Assembly: GCF_001442615.1 (NCBI RefSeq)
Contig: NZ_LMXN01000018.1
Span: 1-64,000, forward strand
Length of the DNA stretch: 64,000 bases
DNA from: Algoriphagus resistens
GTDB lineage: Bacteria > Bacteroidota > Bacteroidia > Cytophagales > Cyclobacteriaceae
Reading direction: 5' to 3'
Shown here: in pieces, positions 18,773 through 28,979 of the stretch
Layout of the letters: every line of letters begins with the position of its first letter
Position numbering within the stretch: position 1 is the first letter of the stretch
The notes under the pieces: model-generated
The model's input: the letters and a program-made list of their open reading frames with translations, nothing else
Databases searched by the model: none
What the model was told of the DNA's origin: nothing
Translations under genes and position numbers: made by a program

Positions 18773-18862
18773 CGAACAAAATTGTTCGAGCTGTAGATTT
18801 TTGAAATTCTAAATATGCCTTTTTGAGTGTTTTGAGACCATTTTAAGTGGCATAAAAGTAGA
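18773..18862 (+). promoter_or_regulatory. Enhancer palindrome plus -24/-12 promoter, module 3
   Basis: CGAACAAAATTGTTCG (18773-18788) is preceded by TTTGCCCGAGAG. TGGCATAAAAGTAGA follows at 18848-18862 with a 75-bp offset. The expected start near 18873 leaves a leader of about 100 bases before the permease at 18976. That leader contains a short dispersed repeat (TCATTGCGAGCGACGAA, 18911-18927) also seen in altered form at 60385-60414. Probable unit: the four permeases 18976-28888. Confidence 0.8.
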
Positions 18863-18975
18863 CCTTACTCATGAGGTTAGCATCCAGAATCAAGAGATAA
18901 AAGTTCGGTTCATTGCGAGCGACGAAAGAGTGAAGCAATCGTTCAAACCTTATCACTTTAGAAAATTTCAAAATC

Positions 18976-21411
18976 ATGCTGAAAAACTACTTTAAAATTG
19001 CCTGGAGAAATCTTTTGAAAGCGAAGGGTTTTTCATTTATAAATATTGCTGGTTTGAGCATTGCTATCGCAGCATGTATTCTTATTTCGATCTACATCCT
19101 TCATGAGACGAGTTACGATAAATCTGTCCCTAATTCAGCTAACATCTATCGTGTTGTAAACATGATAAATCTGGGTTCCACCACTGAGCTCGGCGTACAT
19201 TTTTCTGCAAATATGGCACGTACAGTGGAGTCTGATTTTGATGAAGTGGAAAAGGCTGGGAGGATCATGGACAGCGATCTATTCTATGGAGCAGGAACCA
19301 ACGAAATACAGATCGACGATGAGCAGATGCAGCATCATGAAGAAAAATTTGCTTACGCAGATCAGGCAATCTTGGATATTTTCAGTGTGCCAATGGTATT
19401 TGGCGATGCAAAGACTGCCTTGTCAGAGCCCAAAACCATACTAATTTCCGAGTCCGTATCCCAGAAATTCTTCAAAAATCAAAATCCGATCGGACATGTA
19501 ATCTATTTAAACGGAAATCGGGAAGATCCCCACCGAATCACCGGTGTCATGCAGAATTTTCCGACCAATTCTCATTTGGACTACAACTATTTTTTAACCT
19601 TGTCAGGAGTAGAATTCGGTCAAGGTGAGCAGGATCGCTGGATTCAGTCTAATTATTACACCTATCTCACAGTCCGTCCTGATACGGATGTGACAGCTTT
19701 TAGCAAGGTACTCGGATCCACTATTATTGGCAAATATCTCAAACCGGCTATGCAGGCAGCCGGAATGACTTTGGCAGAGGGGCTCGAAGAGAAGGCTGAC
19801 ATATACCTTCAGCCGATGACGGATATCCACTTGTATTCTGCAAACATCGGTAAGGAATCAGGGTTTAGAAACGATATTAAAATCATCTGGATTTTTGGTA
19901 CTGTTGCTTTGTTTATCCTGCTTTTAGCGTCGATTAATTTCGTGAACCTTTCCACTGCCAGATCAGCCAATCGAGCTAAAGAAGTTGGCCTACGTAAAGT
20001 AGTCGGATCAGGCCGAGCAAATTTAGTTGTTCAGTTTCTTGCAGAATCCATGCTCTTGACCCTCATTGCTTTTGTGCTTGGGGTCGTTTTAGCACAGTCG
20101 GTCATGCCGCTGTTTCAAGAAATGACCGGGATAGAGCTTGCTATGCCATGGGCAAATCCTTTTTTTATACCAGTACTTTTTCTTGCTGCACTATTGGTTG
20201 GCGGTCTTGCGGGATTTTATCCATCCCTTTATCTATCGGCATTTTCTCCTATCCATGTCCTGAAAGGGAAATTGAGATTGGGAAGTAAATCCGGAGGATT
20301 CCAGAGCAGTATGGTCGTGTTCCAATTCACCGTTTCGATCATCTTGATTATAGGCACGCTGATCATTAACGAGCAGATGTCTCACATTCTCAATTCAAAG
20401 ATAGGTTTTGACAAGGAACAGGTGATTCAGCTATATGGCACCAATATGCTTGGAGACAAAGATGAGATTTTCAAGGACGAACTAGCTAGGATTAATGGGA
20501 TAGAATCTGTGAGTATCAGTGATTATTTACCATTGGCAAATACCAAGAGAAATGGGAATCAATTTAACAATGAAGGAAAAGAAAATATAGAGGAAGGTAT
20601 CTCTGGCCAGGTCTGGCAAATAGATGAAGACTATGTTGAGACACTTGGAATTGAATTGATAGCAGGTAGAAACTTTGATCCAAGTATAGCTTCAGATCAG
20701 GAAGCCACTATTGTAAATGAACAAATGGTAAAGGAGCTGGGATTGAGTGATCCAGTTGGTAAGAAAGTATCCCGATACGGGCAGCTAAATGAAATAATCG
20801 GAGTAGTAAAGGACTTTCGCTTTGACAATATGAAAGAGCGGGTTAAGCCATTAGCGATGTTCTTGGGAAAAAGTAATACCATCATTTCCGTCAAAACCAA
20901 TACAGTAGATATGCCGGGATTACTAAAATCCATTGAGGAAAAATGGACTGGTTTTGCTCCTAATTTGGCCTTTCGCTATGCCTTCATGGATGATTCCTTT
21001 GCTCAGATGTACAGCAATGTACAGCGGATTAAAATCATCATGATGAGTTTTTCATTTTTGGCGATACTGATCGCTTGTTTAGGACTGTTTGCCTTGTCTG
21101 CCTACATGGTAGAGCAGCGGAACAAAGAAATGAGCATACGGAAAGTCCTGGGAGCTTCCATCCAAGGGATCTTTAGAATGCAAACCCAAAACTTCATTTT
21201 TTTGATCCTGATTTCATTGGTTTTGGCCATTCCAATCGCTTACTACCTGATGGAGAATTGGCTAAAAGACTACGAATATAAAATTGAAATAGGTTGGCAT
21301 ACATTCCTTATGTCCGGGGTTTTGGCGGTCACCATTGCCTTACTCACGATAAGTTATCACGCGATTAAGTCTGCCATGATCAACCCGGTAAATAACTTAA
21401 AAGGAGAGTAA
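18976..21411 (+). CDS. FtsX/MacB-type permease, paralogue 5
   Basis: 811 residues. TM1 region FSFINIAGLSIAIAACILISI. Ectodomain 1 carries an acidic, His-containing segment (DDEQMQHHEEKF, about residues 115-126) not seen in the others. The post-TM2 motif is AKEVGLRKVVGS. The post-TM6 motif is altered to KEMSIRKVLGAS, with Met-Ser replacing Ile-Gly. The tail is NPVNNLKGE. Directly downstream of module 3, and its stop is only 33 bases before the next permease, the tightest spacing in the array, so these two are surely co-transcribed. Confidence 0.9.
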   Translation: MLKNYFKIAWRNLLKAKGFSFINIAGLSIAIAACILISIYILHETSYDKSVPNSANIYRVVNMINLGSTTELGVHFSANMARTVESDFDEVEKAGRIMDSDLFYGAGTNEIQIDDEQMQHHEEKFAYADQAILDIFSVPMVFGDAKTALSEPKTILISESVSQKFFKNQNPIGHVIYLNGNREDPHRITGVMQNFPTNSHLDYNYFLTLSGVEFGQGEQDRWIQSNYYTYLTVRPDTDVTAFSKVLGSTIIGKYLKPAMQAAGMTLAEGLEEKADIYLQPMTDIHLYSANIGKESGFRNDIKIIWIFGTVALFILLLASINFVNLSTARSANRAKEVGLRKVVGSGRANLVVQFLAESMLLTLIAFVLGVVLAQSVMPLFQEMTGIELAMPWANPFFIPVLFLAALLVGGLAGFYPSLYLSAFSPIHVLKGKLRLGSKSGGFQSSMVVFQFTVSIILIIGTLIINEQMSHILNSKIGFDKEQVIQLYGTNMLGDKDEIFKDELARINGIESVSISDYLPLANTKRNGNQFNNEGKENIEEGISGQVWQIDEDYVETLGIELIAGRNFDPSIASDQEATIVNEQMVKELGLSDPVGKKVSRYGQLNEIIGVVKDFRFDNMKERVKPLAMFLGKSNTIISVKTNTVDMPGLLKSIEEKWTGFAPNLAFRYAFMDDSFAQMYSNVQRIKIIMMSFSFLAILIACLGLFALSAYMVEQRNKEMSIRKVLGASIQGIFRMQTQNFIFLILISLVLAIPIAYYLMENWLKDYEYKIEIGWHTFLMSGVLAVTIALLTISYHAIKSAMINPVNNLKGE

Positions 21412-21444
21412 AACAATTTAATAAACACACAATCCACTGCCATT

Positions 21445-23868
21445 ATGCTGAAAAACTACTTTAAAATTGCCTATAGGAATCTTCTCAAAAAGAAGGTCTA
21501 TTCCTTTATCAATATTGTGGGATTAGGAATCGGCATGGCTTGTTGTGTGCTCATTTTTATGTTTGTGCAGGATGAGCTTTCCTATGACAAGTACCATGAA
21601 AAAGGTGATCGGATTTATCGTGTCCTCCATGGTGAATTAGCTGGAGATGGAGTAGAAGAAGGATCTTCAACTGAAGATTATTGGGTTTGGGGGAATGCGC
21701 CTATTGGACCTGCCCTGCAGTTGGATTTCCCTGAAATTGAGAAGGTAGTTCAGTTTTCAGGAAAGGCAGATATCCTGTTTACGGTGGGGGATGTGACCCA
21801 GCAGGAAGATGGAATTGTATTTATGGATTCCACTGTATTTGATGTGTTCAGCTGGGAGTTAGTCGAAGGTGATCCTAAAACTGCTTTGGTTGCTCCCTAC
21901 AGTGCAGTTTTGAATGAAACTACTGCCAAAAAATACTTTGGTGATGAAAAAGCCTTAGGCAAAACGTTAAAAGGAAGCGAAGTGTCGGGAAGATCAGCTG
22001 CTGGAGATTATACTGTCACAGGTGTCCTGAAAGATTTTCCATCTAATTCACATCTTAAATTTAACACGCTACTTTCCAGGAGTACATTCAAACAGTCCAG
22101 ACCTGGGGTGTTTGACCAATGGGGCTATGTGGATTCTTATACTTATTTTCTTGTAAATGAGACATTTGATAGAGCTTCGTTTGAAGCTAAAATTCCTGGG
22201 TTTTTGGATCAGAGAAATCCGAACAAAGAATATCCTTATACAATTGCCATAGAACCTCTTAGTGATGTATACTTAAAAACATCCGCTCAAAGACAGCCTG
22301 GTGATACAGGGTCCCTGGCTAATATTTATGTGTTTTCGATCATTGGCCTTTTTATTTTGGGAATTGCCATCATCAACTTTATGAACCTCTCTACTGCAAG
22401 ATCCATGGAGCGGGCGAAGGAAGTAGGGATACGAAAGTCCATTGGTGCGGATAAAAACAGTCTGATTTTCCAGTTTCTGGGCGAATCTCTGATCATTGTG
22501 CTGCTTGCTGCAGTAATAGCTGTTATTCTTGTATCAATTTCATTGCCGATGATGAATGACCTTACAGGAAAAGTGCTGGAGGTTAACCGTATCCTTAACT
22601 GGCAAACCATTCCTTTCTTTTTGGGTATTATCATACTGGTTGGGCTTTTGGCAGGATCCTATCCAGCTTTGGTCTTGTCCAGTTTCCGTCCGGTAATGAT
22701 TCTCAAGGGAATTAATAAATCTGATGCAAGAGGGGGAAATCTTCGCAAGGGATTGGTAGTTTTTCAATTCAGCCTTTCAATCGCACTGATCGCAGGGACG
22801 ATCATCGTCTATTCTCAAGTGAGTCACTTGCTGGATAAAGACATGGGTTTTGATAAAGAACACATGGTGGTGGTAGATTATAATTATGATGAGCAGGTCA
22901 ACAATGTCTCTTCTTCTTTGGAAAATGAGCTCGAGAAAAATCCCAATATTCTTTCTGTTGCATTCTCACGGAGCGTTCCGGGAAGTCATTTTCCCAATGC
23001 AGGTACAACAATTGAGGGGCTTGACGGGGAGATGGTAGAGCGAGGACAGGCCATATTTCAGGTAGGATTGGATTTTATCGATCATTATGGTCTGGAGTTG
23101 GTGGCAGGAAGATCGTATTCGAGAGATTATCCTTCGGATTCTACCTCGGCTTTGGTCATTAATGAGGCGGCAGCCAGACAGTATGGTTATTCCAATCCCG
23201 CAGATATAGTAGGGAAAAAGTTTGACCAGTGGGGAAGGGCTGGAGAAGTGATCGGGGTGGTGAAGGACTTTAATTATATCTCGTTACACAATACCGTTGA
23301 ACCATTGACTTTACCTTTTGAAGCTTATGCAAGTAGGTATGTGAGTCTAAAAGTAAAGGGAGAAAACCTATCGGCAACATTGGCTCAGATTGAATCCGTT
23401 TGGAAAGAACTGGCACCACATAGACCATTTATCTATAGCTTTCTAGATGAGGATTTCAATAAGCAATATGAAGCAGATTTCAGATTCAGACAGATCTTTA
23501 CCACGTTCTCGGTATTAGCGATTTTGATCGCCTGTTTGGGGCTGCTGGGCTTAGCTACTTATACGGCAGAACAGCGTACCAAAGAGATCGGAATCAGGAA
23601 AGTACTAGGAGCAAACATCGGAAGCATTGTAGGCTTGCTATCCAAAGATTTCATCAAACTTGTCTTGATCGCTATTGTCGTAGCCACTCCGCTGGCTTGG
23701 TATGCCATGAATAAATGGTTGGAAGGCTTTGCCTATCAGGTGTCTATCCATTGGTGGATATTCCTGATCGCGGGAGCACTTTCTATCGTAGTGGCACTGT
23801 TGACCATCAGCTTTCAGTCCATCAAAGCTGCAATGATGAATCCGGTGAAGAGTCTGAAGAGTGAATGA
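21445..23868 (+). CDS. FtsX/MacB-type permease, paralogue 6
   Basis: 807 residues. The N-terminus MLKNYFKIAYRNLLKKK nearly repeats paralogue 5. Ectodomain 1 contains EDYWVWGNAPIGP, similar in place to VWGSSPKILGP of the 13749 gene. The post-TM2 motif is AKEVGIRKSIGA, the post-TM6 motif TKEIGIRKVLGA, and the tail the canonical NPVKSLKSE. The second ectodomain has the frequent GVVKDFNYISLH block. Located 33 bases after paralogue 5. Its sequence is clearly distinct from that neighbour, so the tight pairing is not a very recent tandem copy. Confidence 0.9.
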   Translation: MLKNYFKIAYRNLLKKKVYSFINIVGLGIGMACCVLIFMFVQDELSYDKYHEKGDRIYRVLHGELAGDGVEEGSSTEDYWVWGNAPIGPALQLDFPEIEKVVQFSGKADILFTVGDVTQQEDGIVFMDSTVFDVFSWELVEGDPKTALVAPYSAVLNETTAKKYFGDEKALGKTLKGSEVSGRSAAGDYTVTGVLKDFPSNSHLKFNTLLSRSTFKQSRPGVFDQWGYVDSYTYFLVNETFDRASFEAKIPGFLDQRNPNKEYPYTIAIEPLSDVYLKTSAQRQPGDTGSLANIYVFSIIGLFILGIAIINFMNLSTARSMERAKEVGIRKSIGADKNSLIFQFLGESLIIVLLAAVIAVILVSISLPMMNDLTGKVLEVNRILNWQTIPFFLGIIILVGLLAGSYPALVLSSFRPVMILKGINKSDARGGNLRKGLVVFQFSLSIALIAGTIIVYSQVSHLLDKDMGFDKEHMVVVDYNYDEQVNNVSSSLENELEKNPNILSVAFSRSVPGSHFPNAGTTIEGLDGEMVERGQAIFQVGLDFIDHYGLELVAGRSYSRDYPSDSTSALVINEAAARQYGYSNPADIVGKKFDQWGRAGEVIGVVKDFNYISLHNTVEPLTLPFEAYASRYVSLKVKGENLSATLAQIESVWKELAPHRPFIYSFLDEDFNKQYEADFRFRQIFTTFSVLAILIACLGLLGLATYTAEQRTKEIGIRKVLGANIGSIVGLLSKDFIKLVLIAIVVATPLAWYAMNKWLEGFAYQVSIHWWIFLIAGALSIVVALLTISFQSIKAAMMNPVKSLKSE

Positions 23869-23990
23869 TACGTTTTCGGAGATAGGACCTTATCGTCATT
23901 GGTAACAACAAAGAACCGTGACAATCTCTTAATTAACCAGTATCATTTGGGTAACCTTGTACTATTTAAACGCTTTAAACGCGCTAACCT

Positions 23991-26360
23991 ATGTTAAAAC
24001 ATAATTTTCTCCTAATTTACCGCAGCTTCAAGCGTTTCAAAAGCACCTTCTTGATCAATCTTATCGGGCTGTCTACAGGATTAGCCTGCGTGTTGTTTAT
24101 TTTTCTATGGGTGAACGATGAGCTGCAGGTGGACAAGTTTCATGAGAATGATCCACGGCTATTGCAGGTAATGAAGAATCTTGATGAGCCTCAGGGAATC
24201 AGTACGGGAGAACATCTCCCGGGTTTGCTTGGAAGGGCACTTGCAGAGGAGATGCCCGAAGTGGAATTAGCTGTTTCGGTATTTCCCCCTGCTGAGCACA
24301 CCTTTAATGGAGTGCTATCCCTTGATGATATCTATGTGAAAGCCGAATCGAAGTATGCAGACAGGGATTTTTTCGAAGTATTCACTTATCCACTTCTATG
24401 GGGTGGCAAGAGCATGGCCCTTTCCGATCCGTCTTCGGTAGTCATTTCCGAGACCTTGGCAGCAAGCCTGTTTCAAACGCCTGAGGAAGCGGTTGGCAAG
24501 TCCGTGTCTTGGAAAGGAGAAAGGCTTGAAGGGAAGTTTATGGTATCCGGAGTTTTCGCATCTCTTCCCGCCAACGCTTCCATCCAATTTGATATCCTCT
24601 TCAACTATGACCTACTTTTAAAAAACTCACCGGGTTTATCCGAATGGGGAAACAGCGGTCCAAGTACATTTGTACTTGCAAAGGAGGACTTGGATGTTTC
24701 CAGGTTCAATGATAAAATCCTCAATTTCGTCAAGTCGAAGAACCCTGAATCACAAATTACCCTGTTTACTCGCCCTTATTCAGACAGGTATCTGTATAAT
24801 ACCTATGAAAATGGCGTATTGATAGGGGGCAGAATTGAATATGTAAGGCTATTTTCTATCATTGCCGCTTTTATTCTCCTGATTGCCTGCATCAATTTCA
24901 TGAACCTGTCCACGGCTAAAGCGACTGGACGCATAAAAGAGATAGGTGTTAAAAAGGCGATAGGTGCAGGCAGGAAAACACTTGTGTTCCAATATTTGGG
25001 AGAATCTCTGGCGATGGTTTTTTTATCTTTTCTTGTTGCGATTACTCTAGTGGTGGTATTGCTGCCACAGTTTAACCAGATCACAGGGAAGCATCTGTAC
25101 ATGGAAATGAACGGATGGTCAATTTTGATAAGCCTTGCTCTATTGGTCTTAACCGGAGTAATAGCCGGCAGTTATCCGGCACTGTATCTGTCCGGTTTTA
25201 ATCCCGTAGCGGTATTAAAAGGGAAGTTGCAGGTTTCCACAAGTGAAGTTAGGGTAAGAAAAGGCTTGGTGGTCTTTCAGTTTGTACTATCTACGGTATT
25301 GATAGTAGCCATGGTAATCATCTCCAATCAATTGGAGCTTGTGCAGACGAAAAATCTTGGCTTTAGCCGTGATAATGTTATCACATTTACAGCAGAGGGA
25401 AAGGTAGCTGAAGCACCGGAAACTTTCCTGTCAGAGATAAAAAAGCTGGATGGAATCATCGATGCATCCTATATGGACGGAGATCTTGTTGGCCTTCACA
25501 GCGGCACCCTTGCCGTTGACTGGGAGGGTAAAGCACCTGACAAAGTTGTTGATTTCGAGCTTTTAGGGGTTGGTTATGACCTGATAGAAACTCTTGGAAT
25601 AGAACTGGCCGAAGGGCGATCTTTTGAGCGGGAATTCGGTTCGGAAGATTCAAAACTCATTTTTAACGAAACAGCCATTAAAGATATGGGGATTACGGAT
25701 CCTATCGGTAAAACGGTCAGTTTATGGGGTGAGGAAAAACAGATTGTCGGTGTGGTCAAAGATTTTAATTTTGAGTCACTCTATGAAAAAGTGAAGCCTT
25801 TATTTTTCAGGCTATTGCCAAAAGCCAATAACATAGTGGTCAAAATTAAGGCAGGAGCAGAGCAGGAGACTTTGGCCCGGCTTGAGGGGTTTTATAAGGA
25901 GCACAACATGGGTATTCCTTTTGAGTATAGCTTTCTTGGCGAGGATTTTCAAAAGTTATACGTGTCGGAAATGCAGGTAGCTGCCTTATCACGCTATTTC
26001 GCCGGATTGGCCATACTCATTTCTTGTTTGGGGCTGTTTGGTCTCGCGGCTTTTACTGCCGAAAGGAAGACAAAGGAAATCGGTATACGTAAGGTAATGG
26101 GAGCCAGTGGCTGGATAATAGTCAGGCTGCTGTCCTGGGATTTTGCAAAAATGGTATTAGCGGCCATTGTGGTTGCCTTGCCTTTAAGTTTCTATATGAC
26201 CAAGACCTGGCTGGACAATTTTGCATACCGGATCGAACTGGAATGGTGGATGTTTGCTGGAGCAGGCCTACTGGCCATGGGCATTGCTTTGTTAACTGTA
26301 GGTTTCCATTCTATTAAAGCTGCAATGATGAATCCGGTGAAAAGTCTGAAAAGTGAATGA
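23991..26360 (+). CDS. FtsX/MacB-type permease, paralogue 7 (LIYRSFKR clade)
   Basis: 789 residues. First of four genes forming a distinct clade with 26522, 33254 and 38509: all start MLxHxLLLIxRSxKR or close to it, have KSTFLINLIGLSTGLA in TM1, ENGxxxGGRI before TM2 and the Lys-Lys version EIGVKKAIGAGRKT of the coupling motif where other clades have Arg-Lys. The post-TM6 motif is KEIGIRKVMGASGW and the tail is NPVKSLKSE. GC content appears higher than in the next gene. The 122-base gap after paralogue 6 has no module. Confidence 0.9.
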   Translation: MLKHNFLLIYRSFKRFKSTFLINLIGLSTGLACVLFIFLWVNDELQVDKFHENDPRLLQVMKNLDEPQGISTGEHLPGLLGRALAEEMPEVELAVSVFPPAEHTFNGVLSLDDIYVKAESKYADRDFFEVFTYPLLWGGKSMALSDPSSVVISETLAASLFQTPEEAVGKSVSWKGERLEGKFMVSGVFASLPANASIQFDILFNYDLLLKNSPGLSEWGNSGPSTFVLAKEDLDVSRFNDKILNFVKSKNPESQITLFTRPYSDRYLYNTYENGVLIGGRIEYVRLFSIIAAFILLIACINFMNLSTAKATGRIKEIGVKKAIGAGRKTLVFQYLGESLAMVFLSFLVAITLVVVLLPQFNQITGKHLYMEMNGWSILISLALLVLTGVIAGSYPALYLSGFNPVAVLKGKLQVSTSEVRVRKGLVVFQFVLSTVLIVAMVIISNQLELVQTKNLGFSRDNVITFTAEGKVAEAPETFLSEIKKLDGIIDASYMDGDLVGLHSGTLAVDWEGKAPDKVVDFELLGVGYDLIETLGIELAEGRSFEREFGSEDSKLIFNETAIKDMGITDPIGKTVSLWGEEKQIVGVVKDFNFESLYEKVKPLFFRLLPKANNIVVKIKAGAEQETLARLEGFYKEHNMGIPFEYSFLGEDFQKLYVSEMQVAALSRYFAGLAILISCLGLFGLAAFTAERKTKEIGIRKVMGASGWIIVRLLSWDFAKMVLAAIVVALPLSFYMTKTWLDNFAYRIELEWWMFAGAGLLAMGIALLTVGFHSIKAAMMNPVKSLKSE

Positions 26361-26521
26361 GTAGCAAGTAGTTATTAGTATCAAGACGCTAGAGTCAAGA
26401 TCAAAGCTTTTAGATGACCAGATATTGAAGATTAGACAACTAATTAATCCTTAACCATCTTTGTCAGTATCAAGATTCCAGACCCTAGAGTCACGAACCA
26501 AAAGACTAAACTGATCTGTCT

Positions 26522-28888
26522 ATGTTCCGACATAACCTCCTTCTGATCTTCCGAAGTTTCAAGAGGGATAAGAGCACTTTCTTTATTAATCTAATTGGCC
26601 TCTCTACAGGGCTTGCCTGCGCCCTTTTGATTTTTTTGTGGGTCAGCGATGAATTGGGTTTTGATCAATTTCATGAAAAAGATAAACGGCTTTACCAGGT
26701 GATGGTGAACAGGCAATCCGGAAATGGGGTTCAGACAGAAAATTTTACACCGGCATTTTTAGCGGAAGCTTTGGCTGAAGAAATTCCAGAAGTTGAAATG
26801 GCTGTTACAACTGCCTCCATACAGGGCTTTGAAGACATTAAGCTTTCTATTGCTTATGAAGATGTGGTACTGAAAGAAAAGGGAAGGTTCGTAGGAAAAG
26901 ATTTTTTCAATATGTTCTCCTATGAGTTGATCCAGGGAAATACAGGACAGATATTGGCCGATAAAAATTCCATTGCTCTGTCTGAAACACTTGCAGTCAA
27001 GTTGTTTAAATCTGCAGAAAATGCTATTGGAAAAGTTGTGACACTAAAGGTTAAAGAAGAGGGATATGTGGTCTCCGGTGTTTTTAAAGATATACCATCA
27101 AATTCTTCACAAAACTTTGATTTTTTAATTTCTTGGGATGCGTATAAAGGGTATCTGCAGCCACAATGGTATGAATGGGATGAGTTATTATATCGAACCT
27201 ATGTTTTGTTGTCGGAAGGGTCAGATCCTGAGCTGCTAAATGAGAAAATTGCCGGGTTTATTAAATCAAAGTATAAAAACTCTCCGGACGAACTATTCAT
27301 TAGGCCTTATTCCTCCGGATATCTACATGGAAAATATGAAAATGGTGTTCAGGCAGGTGGACGTATTGAATACGTAAAATTGTTTTCAATACTTGCTGTA
27401 TTCATTTTGGTTATAGCATCAATTAATTTCATGAATCTCTCAACGGCCAAGGCCTTCAGCCGTGCAAAAGAAGTGGGCATCAAGAAATCGATGGGAGCAG
27501 GAAGGAAAACAATGATTCTTCAGTATTTGACCGAATCACTAGTGCTCACCCTCTTTGCGCTAGTTTTGTCCATAGCCGTAGTACAACTTCTTCTACCTCA
27601 GTTTAATCTATTGACTGGAAAAAACCTTTCCTTGGTCTTTGACTTAAAGATGTTCATTGCTATTTCTGTAGTTGTTGCTTTTACAGGACTGTTGGCCGGA
27701 AGTTATCCGGCTTTTTATCTTTCCGGATTTAATCCAGCACTTGTTCTTAAAGGGAAATTAAAAACCGAAAAGAGTGAGGTTTCTGTTCGTAAGGGATTGG
27801 TAGTGTTTCAATTTGCCTTGTCTGTACTATTTATAGTGTCGGTAGTGGTAGTGTACAAGCAAATCGATTTAATCCAGACAAAAAATTTAGGATATAATAA
27901 AGACAATGTAATTTACTTTGATTCTGAAGGATTTAAAGGGGGGCAGGATTTAGCGTTTATATCAGAGTTGCGTAATATTCCCGGTGTATCCCATGCTTCA
28001 GGTACATCTGAGATTATAGTTGATCCGGGCGCTATCATGACTGGAGTTAGCTGGCCCGGCAAAAATCCGGAGGAGGAATTTGTATTTCACGGCGCCGGTG
28101 TCATGGAAGGAATGATAGAGCTGCTTGGGATTGAAATAAAAGAAGGCCGCTCATTTTCCTATGATTTTCAATCAGAAAATGATCAGTTGATTATTAATGA
28201 AACCGCTTTGGAACTTATGGGACTGAACAATCCCATAGGTCAGGTTATAGATTTTTATGGCAATGCCGAAATAGTAGGGATCGCCAAAAATTTCCACTTC
28301 CAATCTTTTTATGAGGAAGTTAAACCCTATGTTTTTTTATTGGAACGTGGAGCTATGCAATTTATGGTGAAACTTGAGGCCGGAAATGAACAGGAAAGCC
28401 TGTCAAAGATTGAAGGACTTTACAGAAAATTTAATCCTGAGTATAACTTTAATTATAAATACCTTGATCAGGATTATCAAGCCCTATACGCTTCAGAACA
28501 TCGTGTTGCGGCACTTTCCAGATACTTTGCAGGCATTGCTATCATAATTTCCTGTATGGGATTGTTTGGACTGGCAACTTTTACCGCCGAAAGAAGGATC
28601 AAAGAGATAGGTATTCGCAAGGTTTTGGGCTCCAGTGAGTGGAAAATTTTGACCCTTTTGACCCGGGACTTTGCGAAAATGGTTTTAATATCGGTTGTTG
28701 TCGCAATACCTATAAGCTACTATGTGACCAAAAGCTGGTTGGATGGATTTGCATTTAAAATAGAGCTTGAATGGTGGTTTTTTATCGGGGCAGGGGCATT
28801 GACTATGTTGATTGCTCTACTTACAGTTAGTTTTCAGTCGATCAAAGCTGCATTGATGAATCCCGTGAAGAGCCTGAAGAGTGAATAA
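26522..28888 (+). CDS. FtsX/MacB-type permease, paralogue 8 (LIYRSFKR clade)
   Basis: 788 residues, same clade as 23991 (starts MFRHNLLLIFRSFKRDKST). It is noticeably more A+T-rich than its neighbour although the proteins are similar, so the two copies have had different histories. It has ENGVQAGGR before TM2, EVGIKKSMGAGRKT after it, KEIGIRKVLGSSEWK after TM6 and the tail NPVKSLKSE. The last 45 residues are almost the same as in the 33254 and 38509 genes (GAGALTMLIALLTVSF). The 161-base upstream gap holds degenerate GTATCAAG-type repeats. It ends the unit and converges on the minus-strand pseudogene that ends at 28980. Confidence 0.9.
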   Translation: MFRHNLLLIFRSFKRDKSTFFINLIGLSTGLACALLIFLWVSDELGFDQFHEKDKRLYQVMVNRQSGNGVQTENFTPAFLAEALAEEIPEVEMAVTTASIQGFEDIKLSIAYEDVVLKEKGRFVGKDFFNMFSYELIQGNTGQILADKNSIALSETLAVKLFKSAENAIGKVVTLKVKEEGYVVSGVFKDIPSNSSQNFDFLISWDAYKGYLQPQWYEWDELLYRTYVLLSEGSDPELLNEKIAGFIKSKYKNSPDELFIRPYSSGYLHGKYENGVQAGGRIEYVKLFSILAVFILVIASINFMNLSTAKAFSRAKEVGIKKSMGAGRKTMILQYLTESLVLTLFALVLSIAVVQLLLPQFNLLTGKNLSLVFDLKMFIAISVVVAFTGLLAGSYPAFYLSGFNPALVLKGKLKTEKSEVSVRKGLVVFQFALSVLFIVSVVVVYKQIDLIQTKNLGYNKDNVIYFDSEGFKGGQDLAFISELRNIPGVSHASGTSEIIVDPGAIMTGVSWPGKNPEEEFVFHGAGVMEGMIELLGIEIKEGRSFSYDFQSENDQLIINETALELMGLNNPIGQVIDFYGNAEIVGIAKNFHFQSFYEEVKPYVFLLERGAMQFMVKLEAGNEQESLSKIEGLYRKFNPEYNFNYKYLDQDYQALYASEHRVAALSRYFAGIAIIISCMGLFGLATFTAERRIKEIGIRKVLGSSEWKILTLLTRDFAKMVLISVVVAIPISYYVTKSWLDGFAFKIELEWWFFIGAGALTMLIALLTVSFQSIKAALMNPVKSLKSE

Positions 28889-28979
28889 GAAGTCAGAAAT
28901 ATAAAGTTTGAAGTACGAATTTTAAAGATGAAAAGTAACGTATTTGTTAATAAGATTGGGTCTTGAAGAACTGTTAAAC

